Below, piece after piece: positions 7,822-16,052 of a DNA stretch of 27,210 nt (the stretch's first letter is position 1; the number at the start of each line of letters is the position of its first letter). The notes under the pieces are model-generated. The model was not told the DNA's origin, ran no database searches, and saw nothing but the letters and a program-made list of their open reading frames with translations. The translations under genes were made by a program, and so were the position numbers. The stretch comes from Opitutaceae bacterium. Its GTDB lineage: Bacteria > Verrucomicrobiota > Verrucomicrobiia > Opitutales > Opitutaceae. Location of the stretch: the NCBI GenBank assembly GCA_009919985.1, contig RGAX01000007.1, forward strand, positions 1 to 27,210, written 5' to 3'.

Positions 7822-9063
7822 ATGAATCTCGCCTCACCGCTCGATACCCTCGGGGTCTTTAAGACCACGACGCGCGGGCGTTGGGATTGGCTGACCCCCC
7901 TGGCGATCTTGGCGCTCAGTGGTTTCGGTATCGCCTTCATCTACTCGGCGCAGCTTTCAGTGCACGGCTCAGATTGGGTCAAACAGGTGGTTTTCTTGGG
8001 CCTCGGGGCACTGGTTTATACAGGGGTGGCGATGATTGATTACCGATTTTGGCTGACGATCGCGCATTGGATTTATTTTTTTGCCATGGTACCGCTGGCG
8101 CTCGTGCTAATTCCGGGTATCGGCAGTGAAGTCTATGGCTCACAACGCTGGATCAATCTGGGGTTCTTCTCCTTTCAACCCTCGGAGACGGCCAAGATCG
8201 CGGTGCTGCTGATCACCGCGAGCACGTTGATTCGCAGTGAAATCGGGACGATCCAGCAGTCTTTGGGTGTCCTGGGGAAATTGGCCCTTGCGGTAGGCTT
8301 GCCCATGCTTTTGGTGTTATTGCAGCCGGATTTAAAGTCGGCGATTGTCCTGCCCCCGATGGTGTTTTCCATGCTTTACGTTTCCAAGTTGTCCGTGCGC
8401 TTTTATGCGGCGGCGCTGGGCGCGTTCGTTTTGCTCGTAAGCATCGTAGCTTGGGATAGTTATAACTATGTGCGATTTATGGACAGCCACGGCTATTCCT
8501 ACGTCGAAAAGAAGGACCGCGGTAAATACGAGGCGCTCTCCTGGGTACCTCTCCACGATTATCAACGTAACCGCATCCTCGCCTTCGCCGCACCGGAAAA
8601 AGTCGATCCGAGCGGCACCGGTATCACGTATAACCGCACCCAATCGCTCATTTCCGTTGGCTCGGGTGGTCTGACCGGCCGCGGCTGGCAAGAGGGCACA
8701 CAGGCCCAACTTGGGTACCTACCGCGCTCTATCGCGCACAACGACTTTATCTTTTCTGTAATTTCCGAAGAACTCGGTTTCCTGGGAAGCATCACGGTTC
8801 TCGGCCTGTTTGGTCTGGTACTGTTCAACGGCATCCGCATCGCCGGTCTCGCGAGAGACCGTTTCGGCACCCTCATCGCCCTCGGCGTGTCGGTGCTGTT
8901 TTTGGTGCATGTGTTTGTGAACATCGCCATGACCATCGGGCTCGTGCCCATCACGGGCATACCGCTTCCCTTCATCAGCTACGGTGGCTCCTTTGTGCTC
9001 AGTTGCTGCTTGCTGCAAGGACTGGTCCAGAGCGTCTATCGCTTCCGAAAGGATTTCGCATGA
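7822..9063 (+). CDS. rodA: Peptidoglycan glycosyltransferase RodA (SEDS family)
   Basis: Inner-membrane polymerase that builds glycan strands for lateral wall growth, working with a class B penicillin-binding protein and the MreBCD complex. The 413 residues are rich in membrane segments (about ten) and carry SEDS signatures: GSQRWINLGFFSFQPSE near 110-126, the large outer loop with DYQRNRILAF, GSGGLTGRGWQEGTQ, the LPRSIAHNDFIFSVISEELGF block and the final GIPLPFISYGGS. The short loop and block spacing fit RodA better than FtsW. The ATG at 7822 has no Shine-Dalgarno. The partner penicillin-binding protein is not in the window. The RNase E/G-family gene follows 105 bases downstream, recalling the mre-rng linkage of proteobacteria. 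Confidence 0.93.
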   Translation: MNLASPLDTLGVFKTTTRGRWDWLTPLAILALSGFGIAFIYSAQLSVHGSDWVKQVVFLGLGALVYTGVAMIDYRFWLTIAHWIYFFAMVPLALVLIPGIGSEVYGSQRWINLGFFSFQPSETAKIAVLLITASTLIRSEIGTIQQSLGVLGKLALAVGLPMLLVLLQPDLKSAIVLPPMVFSMLYVSKLSVRFYAAALGAFVLLVSIVAWDSYNYVRFMDSHGYSYVEKKDRGKYEALSWVPLHDYQRNRILAFAAPEKVDPSGTGITYNRTQSLISVGSGGLTGRGWQEGTQAQLGYLPRSIAHNDFIFSVISEELGFLGSITVLGLFGLVLFNGIRIAGLARDRFGTLIALGVSVLFLVHVFVNIAMTIGLVPITGIPLPFISYGGSFVLSCCLLQGLVQSVYRFRKDFA

Positions 9064-9168
9064 ACTCCATGCAGCTTCCTCTCCGCGTTAACGACCGCTC
9101 TGCCGGAATTTCCTGCGCCGCGACCTCCACACATTGGTGCCCCGAGCTTAACCCGCATAGCACCCACC

Positions 9169-9666
9169 ATGAGCGATCAATCGCAATTCCCCAAACCCGA
9201 TGCCCCGTCCACGGACATCTCCCAAAAGTATGACGCCGAACTGGCTAATCCACCTCCGGTCGAAGAAGTCACCGGCGTCAACGCCAGTGACCTAAAAGCT
9301 GGCGCCGACGAACGCGCCAAGGACCGCCCCCTCCTCCAGAAAATCCTCGCGGTTTTCCAAAAGGAAAAAAGCACCTACCGCGAACTCATTATCAATTCCG
9401 AGCCGCTCGAGAAGCGCGTCGCGCTCCTCATCGACGGCCGCCTCGAGAAATTCGAAATCGAGCGCGAGTCCGACGACCGCATGGTCGGCGGCATCTACAA
9501 GGGCCGCATCAAGAACCTCGATCCCGGCCTCAAAGCCGCCTTCGTCGATATAGGCTACTCCAAGAACGCGTTTCTGCACTACTGGGACATGCCCCGCCGA
9601 TCCCACGGTCAAAGACATCCCGTCAATGTATCCCCCGGGCTCCGAGATCGTGATCCAGGTCACTAA
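9169..9666 (+). CDS. rng: Ribonuclease E/G family protein, N-terminal part (frame broken after codon 141)
   Basis: First piece of an RNase E/G-family endoribonuclease. After an acidic, poorly conserved N-terminus (1-65) comes a clear start of the catalytic region: RELIINSEP, RVALLIDGRLEKFEIER and the S1-like RNA-binding domain with GGIYKGRIKNLDPGLKAAFV and GYSKNAFLHYWDM (to residue 141). Translation then leaves the family frame at a CCCC run (9592-9595) and ends after 24 unrelated residues at the TAA of 9664-9666. Skipping one C restores PADPTVKDIPSMYPPGSE, which runs straight into the second piece; the joined protein would be 561 residues. Either a one-base insertion, a sequencing or assembly error in the homopolymer, or +1 slippage at CCC-C. 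As written this fragment cannot cleave RNA. Confidence 0.85.
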   Translation: MSDQSQFPKPDAPSTDISQKYDAELANPPPVEEVTGVNASDLKAGADERAKDRPLLQKILAVFQKEKSTYRELIINSEPLEKRVALLIDGRLEKFEIERESDDRMVGGIYKGRIKNLDPGLKAAFVDIGYSKNAFLHYWDMPRRSHGQRHPVNVSPGLRDRDPGH

Positions 9667-10855
9667 AGGCCCCATCGGCACCAAAGGCCCGCGCACCACG
9701 ACCAATCTCTCAATTCCTGGCCGTTACCTCATCCTCACGCCGTTCTCCGACGGCTGTGGCATCTCCCGCAAAATCGAGGACCCGCAGGAACGCAAACGCC
9801 TCAAAACGCTCATCAACGAACTTACCCTCCCCGAAGGCGTGGGCGTGATCGTCCGCACCGCCGGCGAGGGCAAGAAATCGCGCTACTTCGTCCGCGATCT
9901 TCACCTGCTCCTCAAGACCTGGGAGAACATCCAGCACAAGATGCTCAACGACAAAGCCCCGTGCTGCCTCTATCAGGAGCCCGACGTCGTCGAGCGCACC
10001 GTGCGCGATTTCCTCACCGAGGAAGTCGACCGCGTCTTGATCGACAGCAAAGACGACCACGAGCGCACCCAGAAACTCGTCGCGCAAATCTCTAAACGCT
10101 CCGCCAGCAAGATCGCCCTCTACAAAGACAGTATCCCGATCTTCGAACGCTTCAATATCGAGCGCCAGATCGAGCAGACCGGCCAGCGCAAGGTTCCGCT
10201 TCCCTCCGGCGGCGAAATCATCATCGACGAGACCGAGGCCCTCATCGCTGTCGACGTGAACACCGGCTCCCACAAGAACCGCGGCGGCGACGAGAAAAAC
10301 GTCATCTACGCGGTCAACCTGGAGGCCGCCGCCGAAATCGCCCGCCAGATCCGCCTCCGCAATCTCGGTGGTCTGATCATCATGGACTTCATCGACATGA
10401 AGGAACGGCGCCACCGCAACGCCGTCTACGAAAAGATGGTCGAGCTGATGTCCACCGACAAAGCCAAGAACCACATCCTGCCCATCTCGCAACTCGGCAT
10501 CATGCAAATGACCCGCCAGCGCCAGCAGGAATCGCTCTCGGCCAATCTTTACACCGACTGCCCGTATTGCCGGGGCCGCGGCATCGTGAAGAGCGCGACC
10601 ACCATGTCGGTCGAGCTCCAACGCCGCCTCTCCTCCATTGCGCGCCGCCTCCAAGTCCGCAACGACGGCAAGGAATACTCCCTGCGCGTACTCGTCCACC
10701 CGAGCATCCTCGAACGTCTCCGCAGCGAAGACGCCGACCTGCTCGTGCGCGTCGAGAAACTCTACGGCGTGAAACTCGCCTTCCGCGCCGACCCCAACTA
10801 CCACCTCGAACACTTCAAGGTCATCAACGCCATCACCGGCGAAGAATACCGCTGA
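9626..10855 (+). CDS. rng: Ribonuclease E/G family protein, C-terminal catalytic part (downstream of frameshift)
   Basis: Main catalytic part of the RNase E/G enzyme, which processes rRNA precursors and decays mRNA. Visible features are the VQVTKGPIGTKGPR end of the S1/5'-sensor region, the RNase-H-like core with the metal-binding DVNTG and IIMDFIDM aspartates, and the zinc-link CPYC followed by RGRG. The short tail after the zinc-link matches RNase G size rather than the long scaffold tail of RNase E. The ATG at 9626 is internal to the family frame, which in reality begins near 9593, so independent initiation here would give a protein without most of the S1 domain. The gene ends 53 bases before a strong terminator. 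Confidence 0.85.
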   Translation: MYPPGSEIVIQVTKGPIGTKGPRTTTNLSIPGRYLILTPFSDGCGISRKIEDPQERKRLKTLINELTLPEGVGVIVRTAGEGKKSRYFVRDLHLLLKTWENIQHKMLNDKAPCCLYQEPDVVERTVRDFLTEEVDRVLIDSKDDHERTQKLVAQISKRSASKIALYKDSIPIFERFNIERQIEQTGQRKVPLPSGGEIIIDETEALIAVDVNTGSHKNRGGDEKNVIYAVNLEAAAEIARQIRLRNLGGLIIMDFIDMKERRHRNAVYEKMVELMSTDKAKNHILPISQLGIMQMTRQRQQESLSANLYTDCPYCRGRGIVKSATTMSVELQRRLSSIARRLQVRNDGKEYSLRVLVHPSILERLRSEDADLLVRVEKLYGVKLAFRADPNYHLEHFKVINAITGEEYR

Positions 10856-10902
10856 GGTTTCACCCGCGCGCGGGCTCAACCCGCACCGCTTAGTTCCCAC
10901 TA

Positions 10903-10933
10903 AAAAAGGCCGCCCTTGTTGGGCGGCCTTTTT
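10903..10933. terminator. Rho-independent terminator, bidirectional
   Basis: Perfect 8-base GC stem GGCCGCCC (10908-10915) and GGGCGGCC (10921-10928) with loop TTGTT, flanked by AAAAA and TTTTT that extend the pairing and give a U-tract in either direction. It lies between the convergent RNase E/G gene and sulfatase A and can end both transcripts. Confidence 0.95.
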
Positions 10934-10970
10934 ACGTGATCGCGCTGTTCGCCGCGCGCCTGAGAAAATC

Positions 10971-12431
10971 TTAATTCATTTTCTCGCCCGCCGGTAATAA
11001 GGCCCGCGGTCGGTTAGCTGGGCCCGGTTTCGGCACGGGCAAACCATGAAGAAATTCCGCCCCGGCTTGACGCAATGCGACCTGTGTCGCATCGGCGGCG
11101 CGGTTACGATATTCGCCTGGGTCCTCAGCCCGCACATAAAGCTCAAGACCTCGGCTGCCGCCATCCCATTCCGTGTAGCGCCAGTTGGCCGCAATCACCG
11201 TGCGGCTCATGACATCGGTGCGCTTCGCCGCATCGTAGTGAAACACCATGCTCGCCGCCGGCCGCCGCGTGGCACTTGCCTCGGCACGCATCAAACCCAC
11301 CAACGACTGACCTTCCAGACCCGCCGGCGCCGGTGCCTGACACAACTCCGCCAACGTCGGATAAACATCCAGCAGCTCGACCGGAGCATTGACGACGCGG
11401 CCCACGGGCACGCCCGCACCCGCGATGATCATCGGCACGCGCGTGGCGTTATCAAACGCGCTCAATTTCGCCCACAAGCCGCCGTGATCGCCCAAGTGAA
11501 AACCGTTATCACCGATCAACACGACGACCGTGCTTTTCCAGAGATCGAGCCGCTCCAACTCGTCGAGTAACATTCCGACGTGGGAATCGGTGAACGAAAT
11601 ACAAGCGTAGTAACCGCGGATCGCCGCCTCACGGGAATCCGGCTGCGCGAAACCGGAAAGCTCCGTCTGCAACGCAATCGCCGGCACGTCCTGCATCACG
11701 GGTTCAGCTTTCGGCGTGAGACTGCCGGGCGGATACAAATCAAAAAATTTCTTCGGCGCCGTCCACGGCAAGTGCGGCTTGTGAAAACCCGCCGCGAGAA
11801 AGAACGGTTTCCCGGCTGCGTTTTGCTCCTGCATCAACCGCAGGATCGTACGGACATTGCGACCGTCCCGCGTGCGCGCGCCGTCGCTGGTGAGCATAAA
11901 CGAAGCGGGCCGTCCATCACCGCCACCCGCTTCGCCCGCGCCATAGCGCGATTCGATTGCCGCCATCTCCTCCGGGTCCTGCGTAAGATCATCTTCATAA
12001 AGATCCCAGGAAGCCGCGTCGCTCACTTTGGCATTGTGAAAAACCTTGCCCGCGCCCGCGCTGAAATAACCGCGCTGACGGAAAAACTGCGGTAACAGCA
12101 CCGCCTCGGGCAGCGCCTTGCGCGCCGGCGTGTTGAGCACATACACGCCGCTGGTCTCAGGACGGCGTCCGCTGAGAAACGAAACCCGACTCGGATTGCA
12201 CAACGGATATTGGCAGTACGGACGATCAAACCGCACGCCGCGAGCCGCGAGCCGATCGATGTTGGGCGATTTCACGCGCGTGTCGCCGTAACAGCCAAGC
12301 GAAGGATTCAAATCATCGCAGATGATAAACAAAACATTCGTCGGTTTAGCGGCGACGGCCTGCGCCACGGGAGCTAAAACCAGAGCGAGCGACGAAATAA
12401 CAAATCCAATAAAATAGCGTGAAGAGTGCAT
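10971..12431 (-). CDS. Exported S1-type sulfatase A (iduronate-2-sulfatase-like)
   Basis: Hydrolyses sulfate esters, probably on a uronate residue of a polysaccharide, in the periplasm or outside the cell. A signal peptide covers about 1-28. The first metal pair is D39-D40 in FIICDDLN. The sulfatase signature CNPSR (C78-R82) contains the cysteine to be converted to formylglycine. The FHKPHLPW segment and the DNGFHLGDHG metal site are typical of the iduronate-2-sulfatase branch (SulfAtlas S1_7-like, from memory). It is the last gene of the minus-strand block: only 6 bases separate its ATG from the stop of sulfatase B, and the shared terminator lies 38 bases downstream. The maturation enzyme is not in the window. 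Confidence 0.92.
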   Translation of the reverse strand: MHSSRYFIGFVISSLALVLAPVAQAVAAKPTNVLFIICDDLNPSLGCYGDTRVKSPNIDRLAARGVRFDRPYCQYPLCNPSRVSFLSGRRPETSGVYVLNTPARKALPEAVLLPQFFRQRGYFSAGAGKVFHNAKVSDAASWDLYEDDLTQDPEEMAAIESRYGAGEAGGGDGRPASFMLTSDGARTRDGRNVRTILRLMQEQNAAGKPFFLAAGFHKPHLPWTAPKKFFDLYPPGSLTPKAEPVMQDVPAIALQTELSGFAQPDSREAAIRGYYACISFTDSHVGMLLDELERLDLWKSTVVVLIGDNGFHLGDHGGLWAKLSAFDNATRVPMIIAGAGVPVGRVVNAPVELLDVYPTLAELCQAPAPAGLEGQSLVGLMRAEASATRRPAASMVFHYDAAKRTDVMSRTVIAANWRYTEWDGGSRGLELYVRAEDPGEYRNRAADATQVALRQAGAEFLHGLPVPKPGPANRPRALLPAGEKMN

Positions 12432-12437
12432 AAAAAA

Positions 12438-14255
12438 TTAGTGAGCCGAACGAACCAAATCTTCCGCGGCGCGGGCCGTGTAATTCTCGGCGCCGTTGGC
12501 GGCCGAGGTTTTGGCTAATGAAGCAATCACGCCCAGCACGCTCGCCGGCGCTTGGCGCGGGATGCGGGCAACCACGTTGACGGCAAACAAGCGGCCTTCG
12601 GATTTGGTCGCATCTTTGAGGGCGGCTTCGATCACGCTCCAAGCGTTCGCGTTTTCACCGCGCCGCAAAATCGCCTCGGCTGCCGCCAGTCGCACCACGG
12701 TTTCGGCGTCGCGCAAAAGCGGCGTCACATCCTGCAAATTCTCCGCGCGCAGCGCCGCGACCGCCGCCCAATAACGAATCACCGCCTCAGGCGCGCGCAA
12801 CGCCGCCGCGAGGGCCTTGGCGTCAGGCGACGCGGGCTGCTGCAAAGCGTCAATCGTATCGAGGACCCGAGCGAGCGGGTAACGCGTCTCATCGGCGGCG
12901 ACGAGAGTGGGCGAAGCTTTCGCAGCCCAATCAATCATCAGCGGCTCCGGCATGAAGCCGGTGTCGCGAATCGCGAGTTGATGCCCGCGCAGCGCCGCTC
13001 GGAGACGTAACAAGTGCGGACGCGCGCCGGGATCGCCGGCAAGATTGCGGACGTTGTCGGGATCGTTGGCGCAGTCGAAGAGTTCCTCGACGGGTTTGAG
13101 TTCGAAGAAAGCGCGTTGAGCGGCATTGAGTTTTCCCGCCGCGTGCAAGCTCGCCCATTCAGCCATCGAGGCTTGGCGCCAGAGAAAGTCGAGGTGCTGG
13201 CCCCAGGGCTGGCTCGGGTAGTAATTGCGGATGTAGCGGTAGCGTCCATCGGTCGCAGCGCGCGCGAGGTCGTAGCGTTCATCCATGCGATCGCGGAATG
13301 AAAACGTGTACGTCGGCGCGGCGGTGCGGGCCGGACCGGCGATGGCGCGGCCTTGAAATTGCGCGGGCAACGACACCCCCGCGAGGCTCAACACGGTGGG
13401 CGCGAAATCGACGAAGTTTACGAGTTCGCTGAGACGTGAATCAGGTGCTGCGGGGGCGAGGTGTTGATATTTTTTCGGAAAATACGCGATGAGCGGTGGA
13501 TGCGTGCCGTTCTCGTAGAGGAAGCGTTTGCTGCGCGAGACGGCGCCACCGTGATCGCCGTAGTAAAAAATGATCGTGTCTTCGGCGAGGCCGTCTTCGG
13601 CGAGTTGATCGAGGATTTTTCCGAGGGCTTCATCGGCGCGGGCGACGCAATCGTAGTACTGGGCGATATCGGCGCGGACGGTCGGCGTATCAGGCAAATA
13701 GGCCGGCACGCGGACCTTGGCAGGATCGGTCACTAGGGGCGTGCGTTTGTGGAGGTTGCTCTCGTGGGATTGCTCGAAATTGAAGATCGCAAAAAAAGGC
13801 TGGCCGGGAGCGCGGTGACGCCAGTGAGCGCGTTTGCTGTTCTCATTCCAAGCCGAGTCCCAATCGCTCGAGGTATTGTAATCAGTCTTGGCGTTGTTGG
13901 TGGTGAAATAGCCGGCGGCGCGGAGGTATTCGGGGAAAAATTTCACGCCTTCGGGCAGCGGACGCTGACTGCGCATGTGTTGCGTGCCCATGCCGCTGGC
14001 GAAACGGCCGGTGATGATGCTCGAGCGCGTTGGGGCGCACACGGCCGAGGCCGAATAACAGCGATCAAAGACGATGCCTCCGGCGGCGATGCGATTGATA
14101 TTGGGCGTGCGCGCCAGCGGGTCGCCGTAGGGACCGACGGTGGTGGCGACGTTATCCTCGGTGACGACCCAAAGAATGTTGGGGCGATCGGCCGCATGCA
14201 GCGCGACCGTGATGACTCCAGCGACAAAGCAAAAACCGCGGATAAAAAAGGACAT
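12438..14255 (-). CDS. Exported S1-type sulfatase B with C-terminal HEAT-like repeats
   Basis: Sulfatase with signal peptide (about 1-21), a metal site written TEDN (E33, D34) instead of the usual DD, and signature CAPTR (C73-R77), the threonine variant of CxPSR. GDHGG forms the later metal site. After the sulfatase fold (to about 450) the last 150 residues are an alanine-rich helical repeat region resembling HEAT repeats, for example the RYWAAVAALR and RLAAAEAILRRG helices, which may bind protein or substrate. This combination is seen in the S1_8-like group. The open frame begins at a TTG at 14270, but the ATG at 14255 starts a cleaner signal peptide (605 aa). It lies 24 bases after the ancestral end of sulfatase C and 6 before sulfatase A, so all three are likely cotranscribed. 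Confidence 0.9.
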   Translation of the reverse strand: MSFFIRGFCFVAGVITVALHAADRPNILWVVTEDNVATTVGPYGDPLARTPNINRIAAGGIVFDRCYSASAVCAPTRSSIITGRFASGMGTQHMRSQRPLPEGVKFFPEYLRAAGYFTTNNAKTDYNTSSDWDSAWNENSKRAHWRHRAPGQPFFAIFNFEQSHESNLHKRTPLVTDPAKVRVPAYLPDTPTVRADIAQYYDCVARADEALGKILDQLAEDGLAEDTIIFYYGDHGGAVSRSKRFLYENGTHPPLIAYFPKKYQHLAPAAPDSRLSELVNFVDFAPTVLSLAGVSLPAQFQGRAIAGPARTAAPTYTFSFRDRMDERYDLARAATDGRYRYIRNYYPSQPWGQHLDFLWRQASMAEWASLHAAGKLNAAQRAFFELKPVEELFDCANDPDNVRNLAGDPGARPHLLRLRAALRGHQLAIRDTGFMPEPLMIDWAAKASPTLVAADETRYPLARVLDTIDALQQPASPDAKALAAALRAPEAVIRYWAAVAALRAENLQDVTPLLRDAETVVRLAAAEAILRRGENANAWSVIEAALKDATKSEGRLFAVNVVARIPRQAPASVLGVIASLAKTSAANGAENYTARAAEDLVRSAH

Positions 14256-14279
14256 AAATAAAAGCGGCAAAGGCGTGAG

Positions 14280-14371
14280 TTAGCCGGAATTTTTCTTGGC
14301 GTTTTTATTCACCGGCCAAGGCAAGACGCCCGCGCGCTTCGCCCAAACATCGTAGCTTTGAACTAGGTCGC
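14280..14371 (-). pseudogene. Out-of-frame remnant of sulfatase C C-terminus
   Basis: Minus-strand translation in the shifted frame gives RDLVQSYDVWAKRAG, VLPWPVNKNAKKNSG and then TAA (14280-14282). The WAKRAGVLPWP sequence is the standard ending of this sulfatase group, so this was once part of the gene at 14363-15925. It has no start of its own. Confidence 0.8.
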
Positions 14372-15925
14372 GATATCGTAAAGCTCCCAACCCTCGGGAA
14401 ATTTCGAGACGAGTTTCCAGCGTCCATCGCGGACGGCGCGGTTGCCTTCGTGCTCCCAGAAAATGGGCTGAGAGCGGCCGAGCGGTTGACCTGCAAAAGC
14501 AGGAAACAAGCTCACGCCTTCCATCGGCGTGATGGTTTCACCGTTGAATTTCTTCGGGTAGGAAGCGCCGGCGAGATCGACGCAGGTGGCCATGAGATCA
14601 ATGAGATGGCTGGGTTGCGTCTCGAGTTTTCCGTTACGCGTGGCAGGGATTCCGGCGGGCCAATGCGCGATCAACGGCGTCGAGATGCCGCCTTCGTGGA
14701 CCCAGTGTTTATATTCGCGGAACGGGGTGTTACTGACGTTGGCCCAGTCGCGGCCGTAAGCGACAAAAGTGTCCGCTGGACCCGGCATCACACCGTATCC
14801 CGTGCGTACGGGATAACCGTCGCGCGTCTGTTCGGGCTTATTTCCATGCTGATAAGCGTTTTTGTCGAGCGGGGGCAAAGTGGGCGCGGCAGCGCGGGCG
14901 ACGGAGGGGCCGACGCGACCGTTGGTTTCTTCGCAGGCGCCGTTGTCTTGGAGGTAGAGGATGACGGTGTTCTCGTATTGGCCGGTGGCTTTTAACTCCG
15001 CGACGATGCGACCGATACCGGCATCCATCGACGTGAGCATCGCGGCGTAAACTTCCATGCAGCGTACTTCGAATTCTTTATTGGCAACCTTGGCCCAATC
15101 GCCGGATTGCGGGGAGAGCTCTGAGGTGGGGTCAACGAGGCCAAGATTTTTCTGCTTCGCCCAGCGCGCGGCGCGGATCGCGGTGTAGCCGCCATCGTAG
15201 CGGCCTTTATATTTAACGATGTCACGTTCGCGCGCATGCATCGGCCAGTGAGCGGCGGTATAAGGCACGTAGAGGAAAAAGGGCGAAGTCGCATGATCGC
15301 GGCGGTGCTCGCGGATGAATTGCGTGGCGTGATCCGTCAGCGCATCGGTGTAATAGTATTCTTCTTTAGGTTGATACTCGGGGTCGTTGGCGACGGTGAG
15401 GTTAGTGTTGCCGCGTACTAGCGAACCCGGGTCCCAGAAACTGCCGGCGCCTTGAATGGTGCCGTAGTAACGGTCGAAGCCGCGTTGCAGGGGCCAATTT
15501 GATTTATTCTGCCAGTCCGCCAGCGTGTAACCAGGGGTGACGTGCCATTTGCCCGCGGCGTAGGTGCGATAACCCGCGGGTTTGAGCGCTTCGGCGATGG
15601 TGACGCTGCGGCGGTTGAGCGTACCACGATAGCCGTCGACGCCGTCGTCGTTCATCATGTGGCCGATTCCGGCTTGGTGCGGATAAAGCCCGGTGAGGAG
15701 TGAGGCGCGCGTGGGGCAGCAACGACTCATGTTGTAAAACTGCGTGAAGCGCACGCCGCCTGCCGCTAGCGCATCCAAGTTGGGCGTAGCGATTTCACTA
15801 CCGTAGCAACCGATGTCGGAATAACCGACGTCGTCGGCCATGATGATGATGACGTTGGGACGTTCCGCCGCGCGAGCAACCAAAGCCGCGGACAGGACAG
15901 CGATCAGACGAAGGGCCATCTTCAT
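14363..15925 (-). CDS. Exported S1-type sulfatase C (arylsulfatase-like), C-terminus lost by frameshifting deletion
   Basis: Arylsulfatase-type enzyme with signal peptide (1-20), metal pair D31-D32 in MADDVG, signature CCPTR (C69-R73) and the AGKWH segment. The catalytic fold is complete up to the family's ELYDI motif, but the frame stops two codons later. In another frame the DNA continues, at 14280-14371, with the expected family ending: RDLVQSYDVWAKRAG, then VLPWP and a basic tail NKNAKKNSG, with its stop at 14280-14282. About 15-20 residues between the two parts are missing. The enzyme may still fold, but lacks its last helix. A folded RNA element lies upstream (15979-16025). Confidence 0.88.
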   Translation of the reverse strand: MKMALRLIAVLSAALVARAAERPNVIIIMADDVGYSDIGCYGSEIATPNLDALAAGGVRFTQFYNMSRCCPTRASLLTGLYPHQAGIGHMMNDDGVDGYRGTLNRRSVTIAEALKPAGYRTYAAGKWHVTPGYTLADWQNKSNWPLQRGFDRYYGTIQGAGSFWDPGSLVRGNTNLTVANDPEYQPKEEYYYTDALTDHATQFIREHRRDHATSPFFLYVPYTAAHWPMHARERDIVKYKGRYDGGYTAIRAARWAKQKNLGLVDPTSELSPQSGDWAKVANKEFEVRCMEVYAAMLTSMDAGIGRIVAELKATGQYENTVILYLQDNGACEETNGRVGPSVARAAAPTLPPLDKNAYQHGNKPEQTRDGYPVRTGYGVMPGPADTFVAYGRDWANVSNTPFREYKHWVHEGGISTPLIAHWPAGIPATRNGKLETQPSHLIDLMATCVDLAGASYPKKFNGETITPMEGVSLFPAFAGQPLGRSQPIFWEHEGNRAVRDGRWKLVSKFPEGWELYDIAT

Positions 15926-15978
15926 AGGAAATCAGGGATAGAAATAACCGGGGTTAACTGAGGGGGTAAAAGAAAGAT

Positions 15979-16025
15979 GCTTGATAGGCAGTGACTGGGA
16001 CAACTGCATTCGGGGTATATCAAGC
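15979..16025. repeat. Two-tier inverted repeat between DUF4440 gene and sulfatase C
   Basis: Outer arms GCTTGATA (15979-15986) and TATCAAGC (16018-16025) pair perfectly over 8 bases. Inside, GCAGT (15988-15992) pairs with ACTGC (16003-16007) around a 10-base loop. It lies in the 127-base gap upstream of sulfatase C, the widest gap within the block. It could be a processing site, attenuator or operator; no poly-U follows. Confidence 0.45.
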
Positions 16026-16052
16026 GGTCGTCGCGTGGAGGCAGATGTAGTG

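Noticed and set aside
9592..9595. Programmed +1 frameshift as a settled explanation for the RNase E/G split
   Set aside because: CCC-C can slip, but there is no stop codon in the next position, no Shine-Dalgarno-like stimulator and no comparative evidence; kept only as an alternative in the findings.
10863..10874. CCCGCGCGCGGG palindrome after the RNase E/G stop as a separate terminator
   Set aside because: Self-complementary with no loop and no T-run; the real terminator lies 30 bases further on.
9710..10900. Long minus-strand open frame (396 codons) opposite the RNase E/G gene
   Set aside because: Its translation is low-complexity, rich in Asp, Val and Gly, and mirrors the codon bias of the recognised RNase E/G domain on the other strand.
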